Shown: positions 6,717 to 15,459, counted from the stretch's first letter. The stretch: 30,199 bases of DNA from Sulfurovaceae bacterium (GCA_029933395.1 JAOZOG010000005.1:1-30199), one strand, 5' to 3'. The notes: generated by a model from the letters alone, not told the origin. A program made the numbers and translations.

Positions 6717-7407
6717 GCAGATCCATAGGGCCGAACAGCTCCAGGGCCTGGGGATTGGTAATAAAAGTATGATTGTAGGGGTGCTCGAGTTCGACAGAAT
6801 GAAATCTCTCCACGTTTGCCAATCGCTTCAGGGCTTTTGCATGGGTACCAAAAAGGATCAGTGCCGGATCGATCTCCTGCATCTCTGAAAGAAGCGCCTC
6901 TACAAATGGCTGCCATTCGCGGATATGCCTTTTGCTCTCCTCTTTGGCGCTGAAGACCAGGGCTGTATTGAGTAGAAGTACTCCGTTTTTCTCGAAATTC
7001 TCTCTCAACTGATCGATACTTTGGATCAGTCCACTTTTGTCCAGGCGGGCGATCGCCTCCTGGGAGGTATCGGCTGCATCGAGATCTCCTCTGGCCACCA
7101 ATGCCATCTTGATAAAATTTCTCAGGCTGGTTGCGCGGTTTACCTCTTTGCTGAGTCCGTTCTCGCTGAAAATATGGCTGACCCTTCCATCGATAAAGGC
7201 ATATCCGATCGCACTCTCTTTTCTGGGATAAGGGTCCTGACCGAAGAGGATATAGCGTATTTTCTCTTTTGGCAATGTCTTGAAGGCATTGAAAATATAC
7301 TCGCGGGAGGGATGATAGTCCCGGTCTCTCTCCAGATACGCTTTGTATGTGCCGGAAAGAGCATCGAAGGCTGTGGAAAGACTCGCTTCCCAGCTACTAT
7401 GCACCAT
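6706..7407 (-). CDS. Divergent uracil-DNA glycosylase family protein
   Basis: A 233-residue member of the uracil-DNA glycosylase superfamily, which removes uracil from DNA to start base-excision repair. The water-activating motif GQDPY is at residues 56-60, and the uracil-recognition segment VLLLNTALVF carries the Asn (147) of family 1. Two canonical features are altered: GQDPYHG reads GQDPYPRK, and the DNA-intercalating HPSPLS loop is replaced by HPYNHTF (209-215). The catalytic histidine position (His209) is kept. It is therefore probably a family-1-like enzyme of a separate branch rather than standard Ung, and substrate range could differ. Its start overlaps the stop of the upstream small gene by 11 bases, so it is the last gene of the pssA-mqnP operon. 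Confidence 0.75.
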   Translation of the reverse strand: MVHSSWEASLSTAFDALSGTYKAYLERDRDYHPSREYIFNAFKTLPKEKIRYILFGQDPYPRKESAIGYAFIDGRVSHIFSENGLSKEVNRATSLRNFIKMALVARGDLDAADTSQEAIARLDKSGLIQSIDQLRENFEKNGVLLLNTALVFSAKEESKRHIREWQPFVEALLSEMQEIDPALILFGTHAKALKRLANVERFHSVELEHPYNHTFITNPQALELFGPMDLLAK

Positions 7408-7732
7408 CTTTTTTCATCTTTTCAAATTTCAGCGTCATCTCCACTTTGCGCCTGGGAACCCCAAGGCGTTCTGAAATCATCTCTGCATCTGCACCCAGAT
7501 CCGACATTTCAATGATCTTGTCATGGGTTGCAAACCTGTCGATCGACGCTTCCGTCTCCTGCCCTTCTGTCCCCTGCCCTTCTCTCTGGAGTTCATCGAT
7601 AAGAGCCTGCCCCTCTTCGTATTTTTGTTGCAGCTCTTCGATCTCTTTTTCCAACCGGCGATTTTTCCGCCACTGAAAGAGAATGAAAACAGCTTCGGCA
7701 ATAATAATGCCTTCAAGTACCATCTTTACCAT
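7397..7732 (-). CDS. Small membrane-anchored coiled-coil protein with HTH-like C-terminus
   Basis: A 111-residue protein of unknown function. It has one N-terminal membrane helix (about 1-20), a basic stop-transfer segment (WRKNRRLEKE) and a glutamate-rich coiled coil (about 24-52). After a polar linker comes a compact C-terminal segment (about 70-105) reading SDLGADAEMISERLGVPRRK, which resembles the helix-turn-helix end of DUF6115/DUF2802-type small membrane proteins. It overlaps mqnP by seven bases upstream and ung by 11 bases downstream, so translation is probably coupled. The domain naming is tentative; the architecture is directly visible. Confidence 0.65.
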   Translation of the reverse strand: MVKMVLEGIIIAEAVFILFQWRKNRRLEKEIEELQQKYEEGQALIDELQREGQGTEGQETEASIDRFATHDKIIEMSDLGADAEMISERLGVPRRKVEMTLKFEKMKKDGA

Positions 7733-8589
7733 GAGACACCGATAATGACAAAGAGGAGAAAGACAAATCCGAGATATCCATTGACCGTGAAGAAGGCTTT
7801 GTCGATATTTTTGGGATCTTCAAGCACCAGTAAATGCTCATACCCCAAAAGCAGTGTGCTGACGATCACTGCCATTGTACCATAGCTCCCTATCTCCGAA
7901 GGACCGACATAGAGCCCCCAAAATACTACAGCCAGGAGATGGAAAATTCTGGCGATGGCCAATGTCTTTTTCTCTCCCAGTTTCGCAGGAATGGAGTGGA
8001 GTCCGTGTGCACGGTCAAACTCCATATCCTGCAGGGAATAGAGCAGATCGAATCCCGCTACCCAAAACATCACACCAATCGCCAGATAGACCGACCAGAG
8101 CGGAATCTCTCCCAGTACTGCAACAGCACCGGCAATCGGTGCAAGACCGAGACTGACCCCCAGGATGAGATGGGCGGAGGCGCTGAAGCGCTTGAAGTAG
8201 GTATAGGCTGCCAGCACAGCGAGAATCGGTACGGAGAGTACCAGGGCCAGCGTGTTGATAAAATAGGAGACTACAATGAAAAGGAGTGCATTCCCGATAA
8301 TGAAGAGCTGCATCTCCCTGATACTTGTCCGTCCATCTACAGAGGGTCTGTTTTTGGTGCGGGGATTGAGTGCGTCGATATCCCTGTCCAGATAGCGGTT
8401 GACACCCATCGCAAAGTTACGTGCGCTCACTGCCGCCAATGCGCCCAGAAAGAGCAGCTTCCAGCCAAACCATCCATGTGCTGCCGTCAGCATTGCGATA
8501 AAGATAAAAGGCAGAGAAAATATCGAATGCTGAAACATGACCAATTCTGAAAAGTTGGACAACTTTTCCATCATACTGTTTTTATTCAA
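7726..8589 (-). CDS. mqnP: UbiA-family prenyltransferase, probably menaquinone-pathway MqnP
   Basis: An integral membrane enzyme that attaches a polyprenyl chain to an aromatic acid. Campylobacterota make menaquinone by the futalosine route, where the UbiA homologue MqnP does this step; the older label is UbiA, 4-hydroxybenzoate polyprenyltransferase. The 287 residues contain both Asp-rich motifs that bind Mg-prenyl diphosphate: NRYLDRDID with Asn64, Asp68 and Asp72 followed by NPRTKNRP, and a second motif in LQDMEFDRAHGLHSIP. Eight or nine hydrophobic helices are apparent. The start appears to be TTG with GGAG six bases upstream; ATG codons five and six codons later lack a clear binding site. 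Menaquinone is the likely electron acceptor of the nuo complex in this window. Confidence 0.87.
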   Translation of the reverse strand: MNKNSMMEKLSNFSELVMFQHSIFSLPFIFIAMLTAAHGWFGWKLLFLGALAAVSARNFAMGVNRYLDRDIDALNPRTKNRPSVDGRTSIREMQLFIIGNALLFIVVSYFINTLALVLSVPILAVLAAYTYFKRFSASAHLILGVSLGLAPIAGAVAVLGEIPLWSVYLAIGVMFWVAGFDLLYSLQDMEFDRAHGLHSIPAKLGEKKTLAIARIFHLLAVVFWGLYVGPSEIGSYGTMAVIVSTLLLGYEHLLVLEDPKNIDKAFFTVNGYLGFVFLLFVIIGVSW

Positions 8590-8616
8590 TCAAGACTCCA
8601 TTATTATTTTATCGGG

Positions 8617-9177
8617 TTACGGGTGCCGTATTCTCAGCTTGCTGTTGAGCGCCCAGGCAATGACGATCACCAAGGCGGCGATCAGATAAGGGTTGGCGAT
8701 CACGCCGTAGCTGAAAAGCAGATAGAGTACCCAGAGCAGTATCGCCCCCAAAGGGGTAGGAACGCCCTCGAAATACTTCTCTACCTCTCCCGCATCGACT
8801 TTGAGGTTGAACTCAATCAAGCGCCGCAGTCCGCTGATAATATAATAGATAAATATGGCACCGATCAACACTTCGCCCAAAGCACTGAGCTCTCCATCAC
8901 CGCGGAGCGCATAAAAAAGCAGGAAAGAAGGCATGACGACAAAAGAGAGAAAGTCCGCGAAACTGTCCAGTTGTACGCCGAACTCTGTCGAAAGATGGTA
9001 TTTTCTTGCCACTTTGCCATCGGCTATATCCAGCGCTCCCGCAATCCAGGCCAGTACAATGGCTGTGAAGAAATCACCCTTGACAATAAAATATATCGCT
9101 ATGATCCCCGCTGCAATATTGCCAAAGGAGATAAGATTGGCAGCATTGAAACGGTTCTCTTTTTCAAAAAGTCCCAT
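8617..9177 (-). CDS. pssA: CDP-alcohol phosphatidyltransferase, probable phosphatidylserine synthase
   Basis: A membrane enzyme that transfers a phosphatidyl group from CDP-diacylglycerol to an alcohol, most likely L-serine, in phosphatidylethanolamine synthesis. The complete family signature D-x2-DG-x2-AR-x8-G-x3-D-x3-D is present: Asp50, Asp53-Gly54, Ala57-Arg58, Gly67, Asp71 and Asp75. The form LDSFADFLSF after it, and FEGVPTPLGA later, resemble PssA rather than PgsA. At 186 residues it is on the short side for bacterial PssA and closer to the archaeal-type enzyme. About five or six membrane helices are visible. GGGGA lies four bases before the ATG. It heads the operon pssA-mqnP-small gene-ung. 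Serine as the acceptor is inference. Confidence 0.75.
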   Translation of the reverse strand: MGLFEKENRFNAANLISFGNIAAGIIAIYFIVKGDFFTAIVLAWIAGALDIADGKVARKYHLSTEFGVQLDSFADFLSFVVMPSFLLFYALRGDGELSALGEVLIGAIFIYYIISGLRRLIEFNLKVDAGEVEKYFEGVPTPLGAILLWVLYLLFSYGVIANPYLIAALVIVIAWALNSKLRIRHP

Positions 9178-9195
9178 AGTATCCCCATAAAAATT

Positions 9196-9223
9196 CCTAT
9201 ATTTTACCTTTTTTTAGTATCAA
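9196..9223 (-). promoter_or_regulatory. Possible promoter of the pssA operon
   Basis: On the minus strand TTGATA (9218-9223) and TATAGG (9196-9201) are 16 bases apart, in an AT-rich stretch with a run of A. A start near 9189 would leave a leader of about 12 bases containing the GGGGA ribosome binding site. The -10 match is moderate, and a nearby TAAAAT is an alternative. Confidence 0.35.
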
Positions 9224-9239
9224 TCTTCTTTAGAAAATC

Positions 9240-9267
9240 TTGAGTACCATTGGCAATATGCTATGAT
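9240..9267 (+). promoter_or_regulatory. Possible promoter giving a leaderless miaA mRNA
   Basis: TTGAGT (9240-9245) and TATGAT (9262-9267) are separated by 16 bases. The end of the -10 box is only six bases from the miaA ATG at 9274, so the expected start point falls on or next to the A of the start codon. No AGGA-like ribosome binding site precedes the ATG, which fits a leaderless transcript. Confidence 0.45.
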
Positions 9268-9273
9268 TAGCGT

Positions 9274-10185
9274 ATGAATGAGACAATCAAACAACTTGCC
9301 ATTATCGGACCCACTGCATCGGGAAAAAGTGATCTTGCTGTGAGTATCGCCAAAGAGATCGGTGCCACTATCCTCTCACTCGATTCACTCTCTATCTACA
9401 AAGAGATCGATATCGCTTCGGCCAAGCCCACACCTGCCGAGCAGGGAGGGATACGGCATCTTGGCATCGACCTGCTCTACCCGGATCAATCCTTCGATGT
9501 GACCCTCTTTGCGGAAATCTATCGGGAGGCTTATACTCAGGCAGAAGCTGAAGGCAAAAACCTGATCATCGTCGGGGGCACCAGTTTCTATCTCAAAGTC
9601 TTGATCGATGGCATCTCGTCCCTCCCGGCTACCGATGAAGCCACAGCAAAGAGAATCCAAGAAGCGATGCGGGACAAGGATGAAGTCTATAAAATGCTTG
9701 ATACTCTCGATTCAGACTATATGAAAAATATTACGCTTGGTGACCGCTATAGGATCGAAAAAGCACTCACTATCTTTTACCTCACCGGCAAAACCCCATC
9801 ACGCTACTTCAAAGAGAATCCACCGCAATCTGCCATCAGCGGCACCCTTCCTATCTATCGTATCGCTGTTGAAAAATCTCTATTGAGAGAGCGGATCTAC
9901 AGTCGTACATCAAAAATGCTTGAAAAAGGGCTTATCGATGAAGTGGCTACGCTGGAGAAAAAGTATACCCGCAAGCCAAACAGTATGAAGGCAATCGGCA
10001 TCAAAGAGACACTTGACTATCTCGATGGCCGCTACACCAAATCTCTTTTGATTGAAAAAATATCGACCAATACCGCCAGATTGGCGAAAAGACAAACGAC
10101 CTTCAACCGTTCACAATTCACGGAACATCTATCACTTGAAGTTGACGGGTTGAGAGAAAAAATATTGGAAGATGTGAGGAAGTAA
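9274..10185 (+). CDS. miaA: tRNA dimethylallyltransferase
   Basis: MiaA transfers a dimethylallyl group to adenosine 37 of tRNAs that read codons starting with U, which stabilises codon-anticodon pairing. The 303-residue protein has a typical length. It shows the N-terminal P-loop GPTASGKS (residues 12-19), the family motif DSLSIYKEIDIASAKPT and the segment LIIVGGTSFYLKVLIDGI, followed by the helical tRNA-binding region (KAIGIKETLDYL) and the RLAKRQTTFNR motif near the end. The gene stands alone between the divergent pssA operon and the convergent end of nuo. It lacks a visible ribosome binding site, and its -10 box is six bases from the ATG. Confidence 0.95.
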   Translation: MNETIKQLAIIGPTASGKSDLAVSIAKEIGATILSLDSLSIYKEIDIASAKPTPAEQGGIRHLGIDLLYPDQSFDVTLFAEIYREAYTQAEAEGKNLIIVGGTSFYLKVLIDGISSLPATDEATAKRIQEAMRDKDEVYKMLDTLDSDYMKNITLGDRYRIEKALTIFYLTGKTPSRYFKENPPQSAISGTLPIYRIAVEKSLLRERIYSRTSKMLEKGLIDEVATLEKKYTRKPNSMKAIGIKETLDYLDGRYTKSLLIEKISTNTARLAKRQTTFNRSQFTEHLSLEVDGLREKILEDVRK

Positions 10186-10199
10186 TTATTATAAATACT

Positions 10200-10220
10200 G
10201 GTGGGCCAGGAGGCACCACC
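10200..10220. terminator. Hairpin between convergent miaA and nuoN, likely nuo operon terminator
   Basis: An eight-base-pair stem (10200-10207 with 10212-10220) has one bulged base and a four-base loop, formed by GGTGGGCC and GGCaCCACC. It begins about ten bases after the nuoN stop on the minus strand and 15 bases after the miaA stop on the plus strand. In the nuo direction it is followed by AT-rich sequence (AGTATTTATAATAA) but not a pure U-run, so termination may be partial. Confidence 0.45.
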
Positions 10221-10230
10221 TCTTGGCAGA

Positions 10231-11721
10231 TCAATATCCGCTGGCACTGACCATATAGAAGATATAGGAGATCAGCGGCTGCATAATGAAGACCGATCCG
10301 ACAGTCGCTGCCACAGCGACACCCACGATTGTCATCAGCGGTTTTGTCATATTGTATGTCACTGTTCCATCATTCTCTTCAGGATCTTTCAGGAACATAT
10401 AGACAATCAGCTTCAGGTAATAGTAGGCGGCAATGGCTGAGTTGAGACCCATCACGATCGCCAGCCAGACATAGCCTGCATCGACTGCTGCACTCATAAT
10501 ATAGATCTTGCCCCAGAAGACAGAGAACGGAGGCACACCGGCAAGTGAGAGCATAAAGAGCGCCATAATAACGGCTGCAAACGGCATAATTTTGACCAGT
10601 CCGGCAAATTTCTCATAGGGATGGTCATATCTCTCATGGTGTACTCTGTTTTTGTGACGGCTGATCCAGAGCATCGTAAAGGCACCCAGGTTGGTAAACA
10701 TAAAGAGTGCATAGTATAGGAACACGCCGGTATTACCCTTCGTGGTATCCAGTGCGATTGCCGCCATTACGAATCCTGCGTGAGAGATGGAGCTGTAGGC
10801 AAGCATTCTCTTGACATCTTCCTGTACCAGTGCCATCATATTGGCCAGCGTCATCGTCAGTACCGACAGGACAAGAATGGCGATTCTCACCCACTCGATG
10901 CCCAGGTCGATATACATACCAAAGATTCGCATCGCCACAACGAATGCGGCGACTTTCGGTACGATCGACATATATCCGGCCAGAGGAGCGCTCGCGCCTT
11001 CATAGACATCCGGTGTCCATGTATGGAACGGGAAGAGTGAAAGCTTGAAGGCGAATGCGGCTATCAGAAGTACGGAACCTCCAAGAATAGCAACCATAAC
11101 GCCCGGTTCAGCGATACGATTCTGCAGTACATCTGCTACCTGATAGAGCTCTACACTGCCTGTCAGTGCATAGATGACGGCTGAACCCATCGTATAGAAC
11201 CCTGCTGCCATCGCACCCATCGTAAAGTACTTGACTGCCGCTTCATAAGAGCTGTTTCTGTTGTGCAGCGCAATCAAGGTATAGAGAGAGAGTGATGCCG
11301 TCTCGATACCGACAAAAATCAGAATGAGGTTGTCGCTGGCCACCATAAACTGGAATCCTGCGATCATAAAGAGAAAGAGCGCGAAGAATTCAGGATAGGA
11401 GTACTCGTGGAAACGCTTGGAAGTCAATGCAAGCGGAATAAAGAGTATCGAAGCTGCCAGTATCAGCAACTCGGATACGATCGCAATCCCGTCAATCAAC
11501 ATCACATCGAAGAATCCCCGTTCATTGACATTGAGTCCCAATACTGAACCAAAGTCCACAAAGAGAATCAGAATCGTCAACATGACATAGAGTGACTTGT
11601 GGAGATCTGCTTTGATCAGATCGATGATCAGAATGATCAAGCCACCCGCAATCGCAATCAGCATCGGTGAGAGCGTCACCAGGTTCAGGGAAGCTAAACT
11701 TACACTTATTGGCTCTAACAT
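10231..11721 (-). CDS. nuoN: NADH-quinone oxidoreductase subunit N
   Basis: One of three antiporter-like proton-pumping subunits in the membrane arm of respiratory complex I. The 496-residue protein is hydrophobic with about 14 helices. It carries the family signature FHTWTPDVYEGASAPLAGYMS and, downstream, a lysine in VPKVAAF at the discontinuous helix; VGIETASLSLY carries the conserved glutamate. It is the last gene of the nuo operon. Its ATG shares one base with the nuoM stop (TAATG), and AAGGAGG lies in the last nuoM codons, so translation is coupled. A hairpin just after the stop probably ends the transcript. Confidence 0.96.
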   Translation of the reverse strand: MLEPISVSLASLNLVTLSPMLIAIAGGLIILIIDLIKADLHKSLYVMLTILILFVDFGSVLGLNVNERGFFDVMLIDGIAIVSELLILAASILFIPLALTSKRFHEYSYPEFFALFLFMIAGFQFMVASDNLILIFVGIETASLSLYTLIALHNRNSSYEAAVKYFTMGAMAAGFYTMGSAVIYALTGSVELYQVADVLQNRIAEPGVMVAILGGSVLLIAAFAFKLSLFPFHTWTPDVYEGASAPLAGYMSIVPKVAAFVVAMRIFGMYIDLGIEWVRIAILVLSVLTMTLANMMALVQEDVKRMLAYSSISHAGFVMAAIALDTTKGNTGVFLYYALFMFTNLGAFTMLWISRHKNRVHHERYDHPYEKFAGLVKIMPFAAVIMALFMLSLAGVPPFSVFWGKIYIMSAAVDAGYVWLAIVMGLNSAIAAYYYLKLIVYMFLKDPEENDGTVTYNMTKPLMTIVGVAVAATVGSVFIMQPLISYIFYMVSASGY

Positions 11722-13247
11722 TATCTTGCCTCCTTCATTGTGGTGCTCACGACGATTCGTTCTTTGGCTTCAGGCGTCTGCGCCTTTTCTTCCATAAACG
11801 TCAAAAGTGCCTTGACACTGTTGTCGATAGGAGCAAGTACCGGTTTGGGGTAGACACCAAGCCAGATAACAATCGCAACCAGTGGCACAAGTGACATCAA
11901 CTCTTTACCGTTGAGGTCGAGAAGCTTTTCGTTTGCTTTGTTGGTCAATGGGCCAAAGAAACTCTTCTTGTAGAGAGAGAGCATATAGATGGCGCCGATA
12001 ATGATTGATGTTCCCGCAAGAATCGTACCAATCATTGAAACTTTGTAGAATCCAAGCAGGACAAGGAATTCACCGACAAAACCGATCGTCAGAGGAAGTC
12101 CGACTGATGCCATCAGCATAATGCCAAAGATGACGGCATATTTCGGCATCACCGATGCAAGCCCGCCAAATTCACTCATCAGCTTGGTATGGCGCCGGTC
12201 ATAGATCACGCCGACCAACATAAAGAGTGCGCCCGAAACAATACCGTGCGAGAGCATCAGGAAGATCGAACCACTGATGCCCTCAGCATTCATCGCGAAT
12301 GTTCCCAATACGATCACACCCATATGCGATACGGACGAGTAGGCGATGACCTGCTTCATGTCTTCCTGCGCATAGGCGACCATTGCAGTGTAGATGATCA
12401 TAATGATCGATATCACGGCAATCGGCATAATCATCATCACAGACGCATCAGGAAAGAGCGGAAGGGAGAATCTAACGAAACCGTAGGTACCCATCTTCAG
12501 CAGGACAGCCGCAAGAATAACGGAACCGATTGTTGGTGCCTGCCCGTGCGCATAGGGAAGCCAGGTATGGAACGGAAACATCGGTACCTTGATGGCAAAA
12601 CCGACAAAGAATGCCAGGAAAAGCCAGATCTGGTAGCTGACCGGCAAGACCAGCGCGTACCAATCGGTAATAGAGAAGCTCCATATTCCTGAAATGCTGT
12701 GATAGAGATATGCCATAAAAAGCATTCCCACCAGCATGATCAATGAACCCGTAAAGGTATACAGGAAGAATTTGATCGAGGCGTACACCCTGAGCGGTCC
12801 ACCCCAGGCACCGATGATATAGAGCATCGGCACCAGAGAGAGTTCCCAGAAGAGATAAAAGACGATAGCATCGAGTGCCACAAAAACACCGATCATCGTC
12901 ATCTCCAGGAAGAGCAGTGAAATGATCATATTTTTGATATCTTTCTCAATACTCATCCCAATCATACCCAGCAGGGTCATCAACGCCGCCATCACAACGA
13001 TAAAGAGACTGATGCCGTCAACGCCCAGATAGTAGTTGATGCCGAAATCAGGCACCAGAGGAACCAGCTCGACAAACTGCATACCCGCATTGCCGCTGTC
13101 AAAACTCATCCACAGCCACAGTGCGAGCAGCAGCTCTACCGATGCTACGCTGATTCCGTAGACTCTGGCGCTTTTTTTATCGACTACAAATCCCAGCAAT
13201 GCTGCAATTGCCGGGAAAAATACCAAAACACTTAATATATTATCCAT
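11721..13247 (-). CDS. nuoM: NADH-quinone oxidoreductase subunit M
   Basis: The second antiporter-like proton channel of complex I, in the membrane arm between NuoL and NuoN. The 508 residues give about 14 helices. Diagnostic segments are FYLFWELSLVPMLYIIGAWG with the conserved Glu in its early helix, and FPFHTWLPYAHGQAPT followed by VLLKMGTYG with the channel lysine. The gene begins 11 bases after nuoL and shares its stop base with the nuoN start. The soluble C-terminus ends in KEAR. Length and motifs are ordinary for the family. Confidence 0.97.
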   Translation of the reverse strand: MDNILSVLVFFPAIAALLGFVVDKKSARVYGISVASVELLLALWLWMSFDSGNAGMQFVELVPLVPDFGINYYLGVDGISLFIVVMAALMTLLGMIGMSIEKDIKNMIISLLFLEMTMIGVFVALDAIVFYLFWELSLVPMLYIIGAWGGPLRVYASIKFFLYTFTGSLIMLVGMLFMAYLYHSISGIWSFSITDWYALVLPVSYQIWLFLAFFVGFAIKVPMFPFHTWLPYAHGQAPTIGSVILAAVLLKMGTYGFVRFSLPLFPDASVMMIMPIAVISIIMIIYTAMVAYAQEDMKQVIAYSSVSHMGVIVLGTFAMNAEGISGSIFLMLSHGIVSGALFMLVGVIYDRRHTKLMSEFGGLASVMPKYAVIFGIMLMASVGLPLTIGFVGEFLVLLGFYKVSMIGTILAGTSIIIGAIYMLSLYKKSFFGPLTNKANEKLLDLNGKELMSLVPLVAIVIWLGVYPKPVLAPIDNSVKALLTFMEEKAQTPEAKERIVVSTTMKEAR

Positions 13248-13258
13248 CTACCTGCTCC

Positions 13259-15157
13259 TTAACCGATTACCGTTGAGATTGCTGCAATAAACAACAATAC
13301 AAACAGTCCGATACCCATCCAGTTGAGATAACTTGAGAGGTTTCCGGTCTGCATTTTTCTTGTTTTATCACCACCGCTATAAAAGAGGTTGGCAATCCCA
13401 TCTACCGTCGTATCGATAATCTTCATATCTACCGACTTCCACATCATAGTGGAAATCATTGCATAAGGCTTGGAAATAAATTCCGCATAGAACTGAGGAA
13501 TATAGTACTGATTTTTCAGCAGCTTGTAGACGAAACTGTTTTCAAGTTTCTCATTCCGCTTCAAACCTTTGCCGTACATGACCCAGGCCAGCACAATACC
13601 ACCGACAGCAAATGCCAGAACGATTGCACCTAGCAGCAACACATAGTGATGTGTATGCTCACTCATTTCATAGTTGGGGAGAAGCTCTATAATAAAGGTG
13701 TGGAATGTTCCCTGGAAGAAACCGGCGATCACAGCCAGAATAGCCAGGGGTGACATCGCAATCAGAACGAACTTGTACATTTCATGCGGGTGGATACCAA
13801 ATGCCTTGTAGCGCTCATCCCCTTCGAATGTCAGGAAGACCTGCCTGAAGCTGTAGAATGCCGTCATACCCGCTGTAACGACCAGGATAATCCAGAGGAT
13901 CAGTGTTCCTTCATTGAATGCCGTTTCGATAATCGCATCTTTTGAGAAGAAACCGGCCAACGGAGGAATACCTGCCAATGCCAATGAGGCGACACCCATA
14001 TAGATATAGGTCCACTTCATTGATTTTTTCAGTCCACCCATTTTGAAGATATCCAGCTCATCGTGCATTGCATGCATCACGTTACCTGCACCCAGGAAGA
14101 GCAGTGCTTTGAAGAATGCATGTGCAGCCAGGTGGAAAAGTGCGATCCAGTAGGCGCCCAACCCTGCCGCAGCGAACATATAGCCCAGCTGTGAAAGTGT
14201 AGAGAAGGCGATAATACGCTTCAGGTCTCTGTTGACCAGTGCCATCGATGCGGCAAAGAAGGCAACAAATGTACCGAGTGAAGCGATAAAATAACTCACC
14301 TCGGGCGTGACCATATAGAGCGGATTGGCCCGAATGACCAGGAAGACACCCGCCGTAACCATTGTCGCGGCGTGGATCAATGCGGAAACCGGCGTGGGAC
14401 CCTCCATCGCATCGGTCAACCAGGTATGGAGCGGGAACTGAGCCGATTTACCCATTGCGCCGATGAAGAGTGCGATCGCCGCTGCGAAGAGTATACCGTG
14501 ACTCAAGTGCGGAATCGCAGCGAAAACGACATCATACTGCAGTGAACCGGTATTCCAATAGAGGATAAAGATACCGATCAACATCCCGAGGTCAGCGATA
14601 CGGTTAACGATAAACGCTTCATTGGCTGCCCATGATGGGGAAATCGAAGGATTCTCTTCCGGAGAAACATCCGGCTTGTGGTACCAGAATCCGATCAGGA
14701 GCCAAGAACAGACACCGACGCCTTCCCATCCGATAAAGAGTCCGGCGAAGTTGTCACTCATCACCAGTACCATCATCGAGAAGACAAAGGCGGAGAGGTA
14801 AGAGAAGAATCGGTTGAAACTCTTGTCGTGATCCATATACCCGATAGAGTAGATATGAACCACAGTCGAGACAAGTGTCACCACTGTCATCATCGTGACA
14901 CTGACCTGATCGACGATGAATCCAAATGGAATCATCAAATCACCGGCACCTATCCACTCCATCATCGTGACATGAATCGCACCGCCTGTCTGGTAGACAA
15001 ACGCTGCCAGAATAGCTGATGCCAGGAAAGAGGTCGCCAACAGCAGTGATGCAATGACTCCGACAAACGTTTTTCTGGGACTCATCCCGAAAAGAGCGGC
15101 GAAGAGAGAACTGACTAACGGTGCAAAAAGTGCAATATATACAAACTTTTCCATCAC
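13259..15157 (-). CDS. nuoL: NADH-quinone oxidoreductase subunit L
   Basis: The distal proton-pumping subunit of complex I, with a long lateral helix near the C-terminus that runs along the membrane arm. The 632 residues match the family length. Visible signatures are LFIGWEGVGVCSWLLIGFW with the conserved Glu, QFPLHTWLTDAMEGPTPVSA with the conserved Asp/Glu region, and RDLKRIIAFSTLSQLGYM. The C-terminal part (about 510-632) contains the amphipathic lateral helix and a final anchor. A GTG at 15157 overlaps the nuoK stop by one base. The ATG one codon later (15154) has AAAGGG at good spacing and may be the true start. Confidence 0.97.
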   Translation of the reverse strand: MMEKFVYIALFAPLVSSLFAALFGMSPRKTFVGVIASLLLATSFLASAILAAFVYQTGGAIHVTMMEWIGAGDLMIPFGFIVDQVSVTMMTVVTLVSTVVHIYSIGYMDHDKSFNRFFSYLSAFVFSMMVLVMSDNFAGLFIGWEGVGVCSWLLIGFWYHKPDVSPEENPSISPSWAANEAFIVNRIADLGMLIGIFILYWNTGSLQYDVVFAAIPHLSHGILFAAAIALFIGAMGKSAQFPLHTWLTDAMEGPTPVSALIHAATMVTAGVFLVIRANPLYMVTPEVSYFIASLGTFVAFFAASMALVNRDLKRIIAFSTLSQLGYMFAAAGLGAYWIALFHLAAHAFFKALLFLGAGNVMHAMHDELDIFKMGGLKKSMKWTYIYMGVASLALAGIPPLAGFFSKDAIIETAFNEGTLILWIILVVTAGMTAFYSFRQVFLTFEGDERYKAFGIHPHEMYKFVLIAMSPLAILAVIAGFFQGTFHTFIIELLPNYEMSEHTHHYVLLLGAIVLAFAVGGIVLAWVMYGKGLKRNEKLENSFVYKLLKNQYYIPQFYAEFISKPYAMISTMMWKSVDMKIIDTTVDGIANLFYSGGDKTRKMQTGNLSSYLNWMGIGLFVLLFIAAISTVIG

Positions 15158-15459
15158 TACCCTTTCATAGTCGATAGACCATCAAGATCCAGACTTCCGT
15201 GTTTTTTATAGAGGACGATCAGGAGTCCCAATCCGACAGCCACTTCACTTGCTGCTACGGCAACGATAAAGAAGGCGAACATCTGCCCCGTCAAGTCACC
15301 ATAATAGTGTGAAGTCGCAGCAAATGCGATATTGGCTGCGTTCAGCATCACTTCTGTTGCAAAAAAGAGCATCAGAAGATTTTTTCTTCTCACTACCCCC
15401 ACAAGGCCGATTGCGAAAAGCAGCCCTGAGAGTATGAGATAATGATTGAGTCCTATCAT
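15157..15459 (-). CDS. nuoK: NADH-quinone oxidoreductase subunit K
   Basis: A small three-helix subunit of the complex I membrane arm that carries two buried glutamates of the proton pathway. In this 100-residue protein Glu36 (ATEVMLNAAN) and Glu72 (AASEVAVGLGL) fall at exactly the positions of the essential pair in E. coli NuoK. The gene overlaps the nuoJ stop by four bases (ATGA type), and nuoL starts at its own stop, so J, K and L are translationally coupled. Nothing is unusual about it. Confidence 0.97.
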   Translation of the reverse strand: MIGLNHYLILSGLLFAIGLVGVVRRKNLLMLFFATEVMLNAANIAFAATSHYYGDLTGQMFAFFIVAVAASEVAVGLGLLIVLYKKHGSLDLDGLSTMKG

